Shown: positions 23,338 to 33,749 of the stretch, piece after piece | How positions within the stretch are numbered: position 1 is the stretch's first letter | Layout of the letters: each line of letters starts with the position of its first letter | NCBI GenBank assembly: GCA_037903355.1 | Contig: JBAJFE010000016.1 | Location: 186,001 to 250,000 of the forward strand | Direction of reading: 5' to 3' | Origin: Trichuris trichiura | Lineage: Eukaryota > Nematoda > Enoplea > Trichinellida > Trichuridae | DNA: 64,000 nucleotides | Translations under genes and position numbers: made by a program | The notes under the pieces: generated by a model | What the model saw: the letters and a program-made list of their open reading frames with translations, nothing else | Databases searched by the model: none | What the model was told of the DNA's origin: nothing

Positions 23338-23784
23338 CTAAAAGCACGCCAACTGAGGCTGCGGATGCGGCGGAATGGCTATATTAATTTTGCGCTTGTG
23401 AAGTTGTTCAGCCTTTAGAAAGAAAACCCAATACGCGTTGTAAGCCGGCAAGTTTAAGCGTATTCTTGCTTGAAGAAGGTTACTACAGAAAGGCTCTATT
23501 GGCATGAAGTGGGTTTTATCAAAATAGCTTTTCAAACGTACCTTTTTCTTCGGTTTAGCAGTAGGTTCATCTTTCGCTCCATGACTGCCTTTTCCTGCAT
23601 CTTTCGTGTCAGAATGACGATTCTTGGCTTCGTCCTCATCGCTGTCAGCGGATGAATCCTGCAAAACCCAAACCTGTTCATCGCAGTAAAGCAACATACG
23701 GAATTCAATTGTTAATGCGACCACCTCTTCGCCAGTTGCACGGGCGGCAGCCAGGCAAAGTATAAGTAACTACGTCTGCTGCAT
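23338..23784 (-). pseudogene. Secreted-protein family, array copy 9 (nonsense in signal peptide)
   Basis: Exon 1 (23784-23725) starts MQQT, then TAG where other copies have TGG; the rest of the signal sequence (LLILCLAAARATG) is intact. Donor is GAG-GTGGTC, intron 23724-23659 (66 nt, no in-frame stop). Exon 2 (23658-23338) is open for 106 codons: DSSADSDEDEAKN, KPKKKVRLKSYFDK, PIEPFCSNLLQ. Confidence 0.65.
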
Positions 23785-24387
23785 GTTTTCTGACTATGAG
23801 CCAGAAAAGGTTACCAGAAAACTAACTGGATTTTAATAGCAGCCCAACAACCAATGGGACAGACTGCCTACCGCCATCTGCCTTTTCAGCTGCAAGACCG
23901 AACAACTGATTAACGCGGTTAGTTAACTTGGATTGTTCTAAGGACAAATTCGAATTGAGGACACTGAGTGCATACACTTTTGGAGTGGACAGGTCCTATC
24001 AGCTGCTGACTGTTTTCTTTCGTTTCCAATCTAAACGAGGGATTACTGGAAGCATCAGCGTTTGCAAGAAAATAACATTACGAATTCTATTTACATGTAA
24101 CGCTACTGAACGGACAAAAATGACTATCGACTTATGGCTACTTACTTTTTCAAAATTGATTCCGTTACTAGCTGCCTCGGGCTAATGTTTTCAAGGGAGA
24201 CGAATGATACTCTAGCGACAAAATGAAAGTATAGCTTAATGCACGACAGATTGCTAGGAATGAGACAAATGGTAAAAAGAAAAGCCAACGCCTACGCCAC
24301 TTCCTTACGATGTATGCAAAAATTCCGGCTTCCGCTCTTCCTAAAGGCCGTTCTCAAAACTTTTACACTCTGACTTTACAACTGCTC

Positions 24388-24755
24388 TGTAATAAACATG
24401 TGTTCATGTGACCATGGCGGTCGCGACGCAGGTCGTCGTCGGCAGTGTATGCTACATGACAACTCATCGCGCCGGAGCGAACTGTTCCGACCTTCCAGCC
24501 AGAGAAAAAGGGCCTGGCTAGTACAACGCAGGGCGTATTTCCGCGTGAGGCGAGAGCAGTGTTTGCCGAGAGCATAGGCTGCTGCAGCTACAAGCATTGC
24601 GATCGCGCGTGACCGTTGTGTGGACTTTTGCGCATTGCTGTGCTGTTGCGTCTCTTCCTGGCTGGCTCTTCTTGGCGGGTCGTTTTGTCGTTTATTGCTT
24701 GGAGTATCGAATGAAGTCTTCCTAACGAAACATGGAAGGTACCGCCGAAATTACA
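24388..24755 (-). mobile_element. Solo LTR, 368 bp, minus orientation
   Basis: The insertion splits the 'acaactgctgcctctgataagc' string kept elsewhere. Ends TGTAAT and ATTACA are inverted. The 5-bp flanks TGCTC (24383-24387) and TGCCC (24756-24760) are a near-duplication. On the minus strand AATAAA lies at 24696-24691. Richer in CpG than the array around it. No internal region. Confidence 0.6.
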
Positions 24756-25253
24756 TGCCCCTTTGATAAGCATCTGTGGACTTCAAAAGTGAAATTTGGG
24801 TCGCTTGATTTTTAATTAACCTTCACTCGACTTCTGAAAATGTAGAGCCGTGTGACCATTTTAATGTTAAAAAAGCCACAGCTCGACTCACGCAAGGCAG
24901 ACAGACTAATGGAAGCATATCAGTTTGCTTGAATCGAGAAGCAGTATCGTATTTGAAGTCAGAGTTTTCCCAAACTTTGAACTTTCGTTAAAGAAGACAT
25001 TTTTGACATTGGACATTCCAGGTGATTAAAATTTTCATTGAAGTCAGAAGCGGGTTCCCATTTTTTCCAAGTCAACTCGTAATGCCACAATACCTAGACG
25101 TTGCGTTTGCTAATCATATAGCTTAAAAACCATTTCAAAAAAGGCCTATAGAACACCTTACTTTTTGCGCGTCAACTAAAGCGGGGAGCTTTGATCATCG
25201 GTTTTGTAATACGCGTAGTTTCTGCAAACCTAATATTTCATAGATAAACGCAT

Positions 25254-25580
25254 TCATGTCAAGTTTCTTTTACGGAAAGCTTGTCCCGTTGAAAAATTTT
25301 ATTATTCCGGAGCATTCAGGCCAACTGAGACCCGTCGTCAGCGGTGTAGAAATGATGTAATGAAAATTTTGCGGTGTTAAAATGACGTCAAAATGAAGGC
25401 ATAGACGTCGTTTTAACACCGCAAAATTTTCATTACATCATTTCTACACCGCTGACGACGGGTCTCAGTTGGCCTGAAAGCTCCGGAATATTAAAATTTT
25501 TCAACGGGACAAGCTTTCCTTAAAAGAAACTTGACATGAAACTATGCCGTCCCGTACCTTGGTACGTTGCATTTACAAAA
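25254..25580 (+). mobile_element. Inverted-repeat retroelement insertion with hammerhead-like core (element 2)
   Basis: Target duplication of 15 bp (AGATAAACGCATTCA, 25242-25256 and 25581-25595), with the empty site visible at about 5590. Near-perfect arms run inward from 25254 and from 25538 to a centre near 25396. Right-arm core: CTGACGA, C, GGGTC-tcagtt-GGCCT, GAAAGCTCCGG (25451-25486). An antisense copy lies at 25309-25343. A one-sided 3' tail (25539-25580) ends in CAAAA. High arm identity and a perfect duplication suggest a young insertion. Confidence 0.8.
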
Positions 25581-25703
25581 AGATAAACGCATTCACCGAG
25601 CTGTGTGGTTAAAGTCCCTTTGAAACTATCTACGAATTTTTCTCACTTCTACCAGTGAGCCTTTCGTGCCTTTCTTCTTCTTCTTCTGTTAAGAAATTTG
25701 TTT

Positions 25704-25805
25704 CTAGTCTTTTATGTAGCGGTATTTTCAGCATGTTTTTTACTAACGTTTACAAAATTAACATTAATAAAAACAGGTTGAAAATATTGCTACATAAAAG
25801 ATTAG
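25704..25805. repeat. 100-bp hairpin, copy H7
   Basis: CTAGTCTTTTATGTAGCGGTATTTTCA pairs with TGAAAATATTGCTACATAAAAGATTAG. It lies immediately right of element 2. Confidence 0.65.
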
Positions 25806-26097
25806 GCTGTATTATTTGGGAAAAAGCGGTGGCTACTCCTACAGCCACGAACTACCTGGGCAATATTCTGCAATTTTGCAATACGACAGCGGGACAGCTA
25901 AGGAACAGGATCGCAAATAGATGAAAACAACCTTGTAGTTAACGGAATGCAAGACTTCATTTTCATATGGTAAAAAACCTGGTCACTGACAGGCACGTAA
26001 GAAGAAGAAGGAAAGCGGAAATGAACAGCAAGATTTCCCTTTTCCGTTTCTTAGGAATAATGGGCTTTTTGCTGCTTGAAAATAAAATAGTCAAATC

Positions 26098-26562
26098 TCA
26101 CTTAAACGGAGATAGATGAAACCGCGCCATCTGAAGCTGTGCGTGCAGTGGACTGGCCATATTAATTCTGTGCTTGTGAGATTGTTCAGCGTATAGAAGA
26201 AAAACCCAATACGCGTTCTAAGCCGGCAAGTGTAAGCATATTCTTCCTTGAAGAAGATTACTACAGGAAGGCTCTGTTGGCATGAAGTCGGTTTTATCAA
26301 AAAAGCTTTTGAAATATACCTTTTTCTTCTCTTTAGCAGTAGGTTTATCTTTCTTTCGAGGATCGCCTTTTCCTGCATCCTTCCTGCCAGAATCACGATT
26401 CTTGGCTTCCTCCTCATCCCTGTCAGCGGATGAATCCTGCAAAACACGGAACAGTTCATTGCCGCAAAGCAACATTCAGACTTGAATTGCTAATGCGACT
26501 ACCTCTATGCCAAGTGCACAAGCGGCAGCCAGGTAAAGTATAAGCAACCACGTCAGCTACAT
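26098..26562 (-). pseudogene. Secreted-protein family, array copy 10 (two nonsense codons)
   Basis: Codon 2 of exon 1 is TAG (ATG-TAG at 26562-26557), then LTWLLILYLAAAC. The donor GTAGTC is kept. Exon 2 starts at 26436 (DSSADRDEEEAKNRDSG) and has a second stop, TAG at 26220-26218. The ancestral stop is at 26098. Confidence 0.65.
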
Positions 26563-27003
26563 GTTTTCCGACAATGAGCTAGAAACGTTTACCAGAAAGT
26601 CGACTGAATTTCAATGGTACTCCAACAACCAACTGGACAGACCTCCTACCGGCATTTGCCTTTACACCCGCACGACTGACGACGAACGCTGTTGATTAAT
26701 TTCAATTGCTCTAAGGATAATTTCGAATTGAAGACACTTAGTGCCTACACTTTCGGAGTAGACAGGTACTATCAGCTACTGACTGTTTTGTTTTCGCTTC
26801 CAATCTAAACGAGGGATTATTGGGAGCATCAGCGTTTGCAAGAAAAGAACTGTACGGATTCTATTTACATGTAACTTTACTGAGAGGAAAAAATGACCAT
26901 CGATTTATGGCTATTTATATTTTCTAGAGCGAATCCCTAACTAGCTGCCTCAGGCTAATGTTTACAAGGAAACTGAATGATATTAGTGACAAAATGAAGG
27001 TTT

Positions 27004-27310
27004 CGAAAGATGGGGTGTGTTTTAACAGGCTTAGGTTGTTTCATAGTTGTTCCTCTGGTTCACGGGTTTGGCCTCTTTGATGTACCTGCAAGTAAACTTC
27101 AAAGTGCCCTTCCAACGAATGGATGAGCAAATTGAAAGAGAAAATATAGAACAATTTTTGTACCGTTTGAAGCTTTCCAATTTATATACGGTATAGAAAT
27201 TAGTCTGTATTTTTCCTACAATTCGCTGATCCATTCGTTGGCAGGGCACTTTGAAGTTTACTTACAGATACGTCAAACAGGTCAAACCCATGAATCAGAA
27301 GATCAACTAT
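27004..27310 (-). mobile_element. Older inverted-repeat insertion of the same family (element 3)
   Basis: Inserted in the 'gacaaaatgaaagttt' site with an imperfect duplication (…AATGAAGGTTT and …AATGTGAAAGTTT). Arms at 27041-27150 and 27206-27313 are clearly but imperfectly complementary. They share 'caacgaatggatgagcaa' with element 6 ('caacggatggatgagcaa'). The tail on the left, read on minus, resembles the family tail (CTGTTAAAACACCCC). The CTGACGA core is not present between the arms, so it is a core-less or deleted member. Confidence 0.6.
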
Positions 27311-27329
27311 GAATGTGAAAGTTTAGCTT

Positions 27330-28086
27330 AATGTAGGACAGATTGCTAGGAATGAGACAAATGGTAAAAAGAAAAGCCAAAGGCTATGCCACTTCCTCAC
27401 GACGTAAGCAAAAATTCCGACTTCCGTTGTTTCTAAAGGCGATTCACAAAATTGTTTCTCTCCGACTGTGAAACTGCTGCCTCTGATAAGCATCTGTGGA
27501 CCTCAAAATTGAAATATAGGTCGGCTGACTTTTAGTTAACTTTTACTCGACTTACGGTGACGCAGTGGAGCTGTGCTACCATTTTCATTTGAACTCAAAT
27601 TTAAGAGAAAAAGAACAGACTGACTCACAAAAGGGGCGCAATTGGTTTGCTCAAATGCAAGAAGCAGTGTCGTATTTGAGGTCAGAACTTTCCTAAACTT
27701 TGAACTTTTGTTCAAGAAGACATTTTTGATATTAGACTATGCACGTGATTAAGGTTTTCATTGAAGCCAGAAGCGCGTTCCGATTTATTCCATAACAACC
27801 CCTACTGCCACAATACCTAGACGTTATGAGTGCTAATCATATAGCTTTAAAACCATTCCAAGAAGGCACTACAGGAAACTTTAAGTTTTCACGTCCTCTA
27901 AAGCGGTAAGCTGCGATCATTACGTTTGTAATACGCGTAGTTTCTGTAAACCCAATAATTCACAAATAAATGCATTCACTGAGCTGTGTGGTTAGAGTCC
28001 CGTTGAAACTATCTACCAACTTTGCACACTTCTACCAGTCAGCCTTTCGCGCCTTTCTTCTTCTATTTCCACTAAGAAATCTAGTT
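27330..28086. other. Non-coding array module
   Basis: Gene-flank module as at 1515-2264. No supported gene. Confidence 0.5.
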
Positions 28087-28187
28087 CTAATGTTTTACGC
28101 AGCAGCATTTGAGCTTATTTTTTGTTAACTTTTATACAATTAACATTAATAAAAACAGGCTGAAAATACTGCTACATAAAAGATTAG
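28087..28187. repeat. 100-bp hairpin, copy H8 (weak left arm)
   Basis: The left arm (CTAATGTTTTACGCAGCAG...) has several changes. The right arm is intact (GGCTGAAAATACTGCTACATAAAAGATTAG region). Confidence 0.55.
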
Positions 28188-28249
28188 GCTGTATTATTTG
28201 GCCAAAGGCGGTGACTACTCCCACAGCCGTGAACAATAAAAATGCTACA

Positions 28250-29365
28250 AAGTATTAATTTAAAAAAAAAGTTCGAGTTGGATCTTTTTGAGAATCTCCC
28301 CGGTGGACGTTGAGGCGGCAACTACAAAGGAGATCAAGTGGTCTTTCCACTCCGGCGTCGTGTTGTAAATTTGCCGGACAACCTGTCCTGCCCCAGCCTA
28401 AGCCTAAGCCTAACACTGGATTGACGTTCTGGCTTCATTGTGCCACTGATGCTCCACTGTCCTCCTCGTCCACCTTGCCCGGCATCTGTTCAGTAACCTA
28501 CAGTAAAACGTCCCTCCCGTTGTTCCGCTAATCAGTGCTATCTTCGCGCATTACCGGTTGGAGTTGCTGCTTCAACATCCGCCAGGGAGGTTCCTGAAAA
28601 GTCCTTTCTAAAAGCTTACTCTAACAAAAGCCTCGGAAAATTATATAAGCGAGTGCGATATCTTCTTTTCTTCTTATGGGCTTTTTCTTGAATCGTAACT
28701 CGTTTACTGCAGCCATCGTAGTTTATCAACAGGAGAAGCCGTTGAGTATCAATACACAGCATTCTTCTAACTGACTTACCCGAACTTTCAGCATCATTAC
28801 TGTTTCTCCTTGAAAACACTACTTATTCAAATATCGGTTACCGGGTCGAGTCATTTGCGAAAAAGCGACGGCTACGATTTTAATTTTATAGCTGAGGCTC
28901 TTAGTAAGCGAGTAACGGGCGCACAGCGTACGCATAATGAAAACTTCGAACAAACGGGCGATTCGGCTCTCTGCGAAACTTTAATCGAGATTCTCGGTCC
29001 CATTAAGCATTCAAATGATGACTTATTTACTAACGTCTTTGGAATTTCTTATTTAATACGCCCGAAGTTGGACATTGCTCCTCAGCCGCCCTGTCGTCTG
29101 AAAAATGCAGAATCCCTCCTGGCAATTTTGGCAACATTCGGCAATATTGCAATATTACAGCGATAAGGCTACAAAGCAGGAACCCAAATCGTTGAAACAA
29201 CCTTGTACTTAACTGGCTGGCAAGATTTCATTTTCATATGGGAAAAAGCTTGTTTACTGATCGGCAGGTAAGAAGAAGAAAGAAAAGGGAAATGAACAGC
29301 AAGGTTTCCCCTTTTCCGTTTCTTAGCAATCATTGGCTTTCTGCTGTGAAAATAAAATAGCCACA
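28250..29365. other. Long array module downstream of copy 11
   Basis: Collinear with 2440-3190. It carries the MFSRRNSNDAES minus frame at 28616-28819 and a + frame at 28810-29166 without recognisable domain. No supported gene. Confidence 0.5.
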
Positions 29366-29400
29366 CCTTAGTTAAGCGCAGATAGCTGTAACCACGCCAA

Positions 29401-29823
29401 CTAAAGCTGTAGATGCGGTGCAATGGCTATATTAATTCTGTGCTTGTGAGGCTGTTCAGCGTTTAGAAGGAAAACCCAATACGCGTTGTAAGCCGGCAAG
29501 CTTAAGCATATTCTCCCCTGAAGATTACTGGAAAAAAGCTCTACTGCCATGAAGTCGCTTTTAGCAAAAAAGCTTTTGAAATGTACCTTTTTCTTCGGTT
29601 CAGGAGTAGGTTCATCTTTCTTTCGATGACGGCCCTTTCCCGCATCTTTCGTGGGCGAATGACGATACTTAGATTTGTGCTCATCGCTGTCGGAGGACGA
29701 ATCCTGCAAAATACGAAGCAGTCAATGATGGTAAAGCTACATATAGATTTGAATTGCTGATGGGATTTTGCCAACTGCACAAGCGACAGCGAGGCAAAGT
29801 ATAAGGAACCACGTCAGCCACAT
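29401..29823 (-). pseudogene. Secreted-protein family, array copy 11 (donor region deleted)
   Basis: Exon 1 encodes MWLTWFLILCLAVACAVGK. The donor region is altered (AAAATCCCATCAGC in place of AAAGAG-GTAGTCGC), so normal splicing is unlikely. Exon 2 starts at 29703 after TTTTGCAG: DSSSDSDEHKSKYRHS, a basic segment, one codon deleted in SSN(L)LQ, and it ends early at 29401. Confidence 0.6.
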
Positions 29824-30880
29824 GTTTTCTGACAATGAGCTAGAAAAAAGTACCAGAAAGAAGACTGAAGTTCAATGTTACCTAAACAACCAATCGGACA
29901 GACTGCCTACCGCCATCTGCCTTTTCAGCCACACGACTAACCGACTGACTGACGCTGTTGATTAATTTTAATTGCTCTAAAGACAATTTCGAATTGAGGA
30001 CACAATGCATAAACTTTTGAGGTGGACAGGTTCTATCCGCTACTGACTGATTCTTTTTCGTTTCCAATCTAAACGAAGGATTATTGGGAGCATCAGCGTT
30101 TCAAAGGAAATAACTGTACGGATTCTATTTACATGTAACGCTACTGAGCGGAAAAAATGACTATCGATTTATGGCTACCTACTTTTTCTAGAGCGAATCC
30201 CTAACCAGGTGCCTCGAGCTAATGCTTACAAGGAAAGCGAATGATATTAGGGACAAAATGAAAGTTTAGCTTAATGCACGACAGATTGTTAGGAAAAAGA
30301 TATATGGCAAAATGAAAAGCCAACGTTTATGCCACTTCTCACGACGTATGCAAAAATTTTGACTTCCGTTCTCTATAAACGTCGTATTCAAAATTTTTCT
30401 TTTCTTCTCAAAAAGGACTCCACAACTGCTGCCTCTGATAAGCATCTGCAAACTTAAAAAATTTAAGTATGGATCAGCTGACTTTTAATTAACTTTTACT
30501 CGACTTACGGTGACGCAGAAGAGTTGTGCTACCATTTTCATGTGAACTCAAATTTAATTTCAGAGAAAAAACGGACTGACACACGAAAGCAGCACAATCA
30601 GTCTGCTCGAATGCGAGAAGCAGTATCGTATGTGAAGTCAGAACTTTCTTAAACTCTGAATTGACGTTCAAGAAGACATTTTTGACGTTGGACTTGAAAT
30701 TGTTCTGCAGATGAGTTACGTTTTCATTGAAGTCAGAAGTGGATCCTCATTTATTTCAAGTCAACTCATAGTGTCACAACTCCTACACTTCGCGTGTGCT
30801 AACAATGTAGCTTAAACACCGTTCCCACAAAGGCCTACAGAAAACCTTAATTTTTGTGCGTCCTCTAAAGCGGGCAGCTT
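29824..30880. other. Non-coding array module upstream of copy 11
   Basis: Repeat of the gene flank. No supported gene. Confidence 0.5.
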
Positions 30881-31430
30881 TGATAATCCCCTTTGTAATA
30901 CGCGTAGTTTCTGTAAACCTAATATTTCATAGTTAAATGCATTCACTGAGCTGTGTGGTTAGAGACCCATTGAAATTATCTACGGACTTTGCTCAGTTCT
31001 ACCAGTCAGCCTTTCGCGATATATGCCACGACCGAGGGATAACATTTTGCTGGCGCACTCAAGATTCATTGATAATAATTTAGCAGAAAGCAATACGCAG
31101 ACTGTAGCTGTGCCCGTGCTGAAATGAAAAGCGCTTCGCGACTGAGTAGCTTGCTTACTTTAGCACTTACAGCAATACCAAAACATAGAAACTAAAAGCA
31201 CTGTAAAGCAGTGATGTGTTTCCACAAAATTAAATGGCCTGCATTTCCATGCTTTCAGAGAACCTAGGAACTCAGCGAAAAAATATGCAAAGCTTACAAA
31301 GTCTTTTGGAAATAAGAACAACTTTAAAAATATTCTTTCTCTAGTGGAAGGCTATTCCACGGTTGACATAGAAAGATATAGGTAGTCGAACGTAAAGTAA
31401 CAACTGCCCATCGCCTGCAAACATTAAAGG
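30880..31430. repeat. Alternative unit end (module e), copy 2
   Basis: Relative of 17830-18450, split by the solo LTR at 31432 and continuing to about 31900. Confidence 0.6.
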
Positions 31431-31431
31431 T

Positions 31432-31807
31432 TGTGGCGATGCTGGCCAGTGAACCGGGCCCCCCGTCAGGGTGCGGTGGGATGATACCTCGTACCGCCTG
31501 ACGTTAGCAATGTCCTCCCTGTAGTGCGAGGGACGCGGCCTTCGCAAGGCTGCGTCTAGTGGGTGAGGTCACCTCCTGGATGATGCGCGACGCCGCTTCA
31601 GGTTACTGACCAACGAGTCGCTCACCCCAGAATGGCCCCAAATTGGTCTATATAAGATTACGGGAAGTGGGGTGTCAGTCAGTCTCTCCGTCGGTCTCTC
31701 CCTGATCGTATGACCGTTCCATCTCCGTCCTGTATCCCGTCATTACCGCAGTGTTTGTGTTAATAAACCTGTACTCTTGCGTATTGTCCCAGCGCCGTTA
31801 GCCTACA
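31432..31807 (+). mobile_element. Solo LTR, 376 bp, with promoter and polyA signals
   Basis: Begins TGTGGCGATG and ends GCCTACA. Flanks AAGGT (31427-31431) and AACGT (31808-31812) look like a 5-bp duplication with one change. The empty site is seen at 18370. TATATAAG at 31649-31656 and AATAAA at 31762-31767 have the spacing expected for U3/R/U5. GC-rich compared with its surroundings. No internal retrotransposon sequence adjoins. Confidence 0.7.
31649..31656 (+). promoter_or_regulatory. TATA box of the solo LTR
   Basis: TATATAAG about 110 bp upstream of AATAAA within the LTR. A transcript starting about 30 bp downstream would read into the array. Confidence 0.5.
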
Positions 31808-32104
31808 AACGTTTAGCAGGTTTTCATCTTGCTCAAAAAACCTACTAACTCTGCTTCCGTGTTGCCACACTAGCTAAGCTATTAGGTCAGAAATTGCGCA
31901 GTAAACCACAGAAAGCGCGCCGCTAATACTTAACATCACTGCTAGCCCTTACACTCCATATACGTCGCCAGTTTTCTATGTATTAGCAGAACTATAAAAG
32001 TTTATATAATGCAGTGTCCTAGCAATACCTGACTTTCTGCCGTATGAAAATGAAATAGTCAAACCTCTTTGAAGCGCAGATAGTTGAAGCCACGCCACCT
32101 GAAG

Positions 32105-32401
32105 CTATGGATGCGGTGGACTGGCTATATTACCTCTGTGCGTGTGAGGATGTTCAGCGTTTAGAAGGAAAACCCAATATACGTTGTAAGCCCGCAAGCT
32201 TAAACGTATTCTTCCTCGAAGAAGATTACTAGAGAAAGGCTCTATTGGCATGAAGTCTGTTTTATCAAAAAAGCTTTCCAAATATACCTTTTTCTTCTTT
32301 TTACCAGTAGGTTCATCTTTCTTTCGACTACGGCTTTTTCCTGCATCTTTCTTGCGAGAACGACGTTTCTTGTCCTTCTCATCGCTGTCCGAGGATGAAT
32401 C
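32105..32401 (-). pseudogene. Secreted-protein family, array copy 12 (no exon 1)
   Basis: Exon 2 starts at 32401 after TTTTGCAG: DSSSDSDEKDKKRRSRKKDAGK and a very Lys-rich KKKKKVYLESFFDK. TAG at 32105 lies slightly before the family stop. Upstream of about 32440 the sequence switches to the 'cggaacagaatgcccgtatt' module, so the signal exon is absent. Confidence 0.6.
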
Positions 32402-32530
32402 CTGCAAAATACGAAGCAGTTCATTATAGTAGGGCTAAATACGGTTTATTCGGAACAGAATGCCCGTATTATTTTCTGACTGTATTATGTTGCTTTTCTT
32501 TTCTTCTAACGAACGTTTAGAATTTTTGTT

Positions 32531-32632
32531 CTAATCTTTTATGTAGCGCTATTTTCAGCCCATTTTTTATTAACGTTATACGACTAACGTTAATAAAAAA
32601 CAGGCTGAAAATACTGCTACATAAAGGATTAG
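32531..32632. repeat. 100-bp hairpin, copy H9 (best paired)
   Basis: CTAATCTTTTATGTAGCGCTATTTTCAG... against CTGAAAATACTGCTACATAAAGGATTAG. The centre TTATTAACGTTATACGACTAACGTTAATAA is itself palindromic. It could fold as one long hairpin or cruciform. Confidence 0.7.
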
Positions 32633-32689
32633 GCTGTATTATTAGGCAAGAAGCAGCGACTACTCCCACAGCCGCGGAAAATAAAAATG

Positions 32690-33292
32690 TTACAAAGTAT
32701 TAATTTAAAAAAAAGTTTGATTCTAATAGCATGCTGTCATAAAAGCCTCGGAAAATTATATAACAGCAAGTACGATGTCCTCTTTTCTTCTTATGTGCCG
32801 TATCTCGAATCGTCAGTCCTTTATTGCAGCCATCCCTGTTTACCAACAGCAGCAGCCGTTGAGTATCAATACACAGCATTCTTCTATCGGCGTACCTGAA
32901 CTTTTAGCATCATTACTTTTTCACCTTGAAACATTACTTAGCAAAATAACGCCTCCCGGAATGTGTGATTTGCGAAAAGGCGACGACTACGATTTTACTT
33001 TTATAACTGAGACTACTGGTGAACGATTAACGGGCGGGTAGCGTACGCATAATGAAAACTTCGAACAAATAGGCGATTCGGCTCTCCGATAAACTATAAT
33101 CGAGATTTTCAGTCCCGTTAACCATTGAAATCATGACTTAGTTACTAAAGTTCTTGGAATTCTTTATTTAATACTCCTGAAGTTGGGCTTTGCTTCTCAG
33201 CCGCCCTATCGTCTGAAAAATGCAGAATCCCTCCTGGCAACCTTGGCAACATTCGACAAATTTGCAATATGACACCGGGACGGCTAAGGAAC
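32690..33292. other. Long array module downstream of copy 13
   Basis: Relative of 28590-29150. No supported gene. Confidence 0.5.
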
Positions 33293-33305
33293 AGTATTCC
33301 AAATT

Positions 33306-33551
33306 CTCATGTTTAAATGTCTTTATTACGGATCTACTGTCCCGTTGATACGAACAATAAACGATAACTGTCCTCCGGAGCTTTCGGGTCAATAAGACAC
33401 ACATATTGACCGCTGACGACGGGTCGCGACAGACCCAAAAGCTCCGGAGGACAGTTATCGTTTATTGTTCGTATCAACGGGACAGTAGATCCGTAATAAA
33501 GACATTTAAACATGAAAACACATAGTCCAGTTCCAAAACATCACATCTTCA
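33306..33551 (+). mobile_element. Inverted-repeat retroelement insertion with hammerhead-like core (element 4)
   Basis: Perfect 13-bp target duplication AGTATTCCAAATT (33293-33305, 33552-33564). Arms of 84 bp (33307-33390, 33432-33515) are near-perfect. A single core lies at 33413-33445: CTGACGA, C, GGGTC-gcgaca-GACCC, AAAAGCTCCGG. The left arm ends exactly at the 3' strand of the core stem. The 3' tail 33516-33551 resembles that of the 50.2-kb element. Confidence 0.8.
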
Positions 33552-33749
33552 AGTATTCCAAATTGCTGAAACAACTTTGTACTTAACGGGCTGGCAGCAT
33601 TACATTTTCATGTGGTAAAAGACCTGTTCATTGATTGGCAGGTAAGAAGAAAAAGGAAAACGGAAATGAACAGCAAGATTTCCCTTTTCCGTTTCTTAGC
33701 ACTGACTGGCTTCTTGCCTTTTGAAAATAAAGTGGTCAAACCTCATTTA

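Noticed and set aside
24388..24773. Overlapping minus frames at 24363-24773 that look gene-like because the region is GC-rich
   Set aside because: They fall inside the solo LTR and have no domain.
25254..25580. CRISPR-like or bacterial attenuator reading of the strong inverted repeats
   Set aside because: Eukaryotic introns and target duplications show they are transposed elements.
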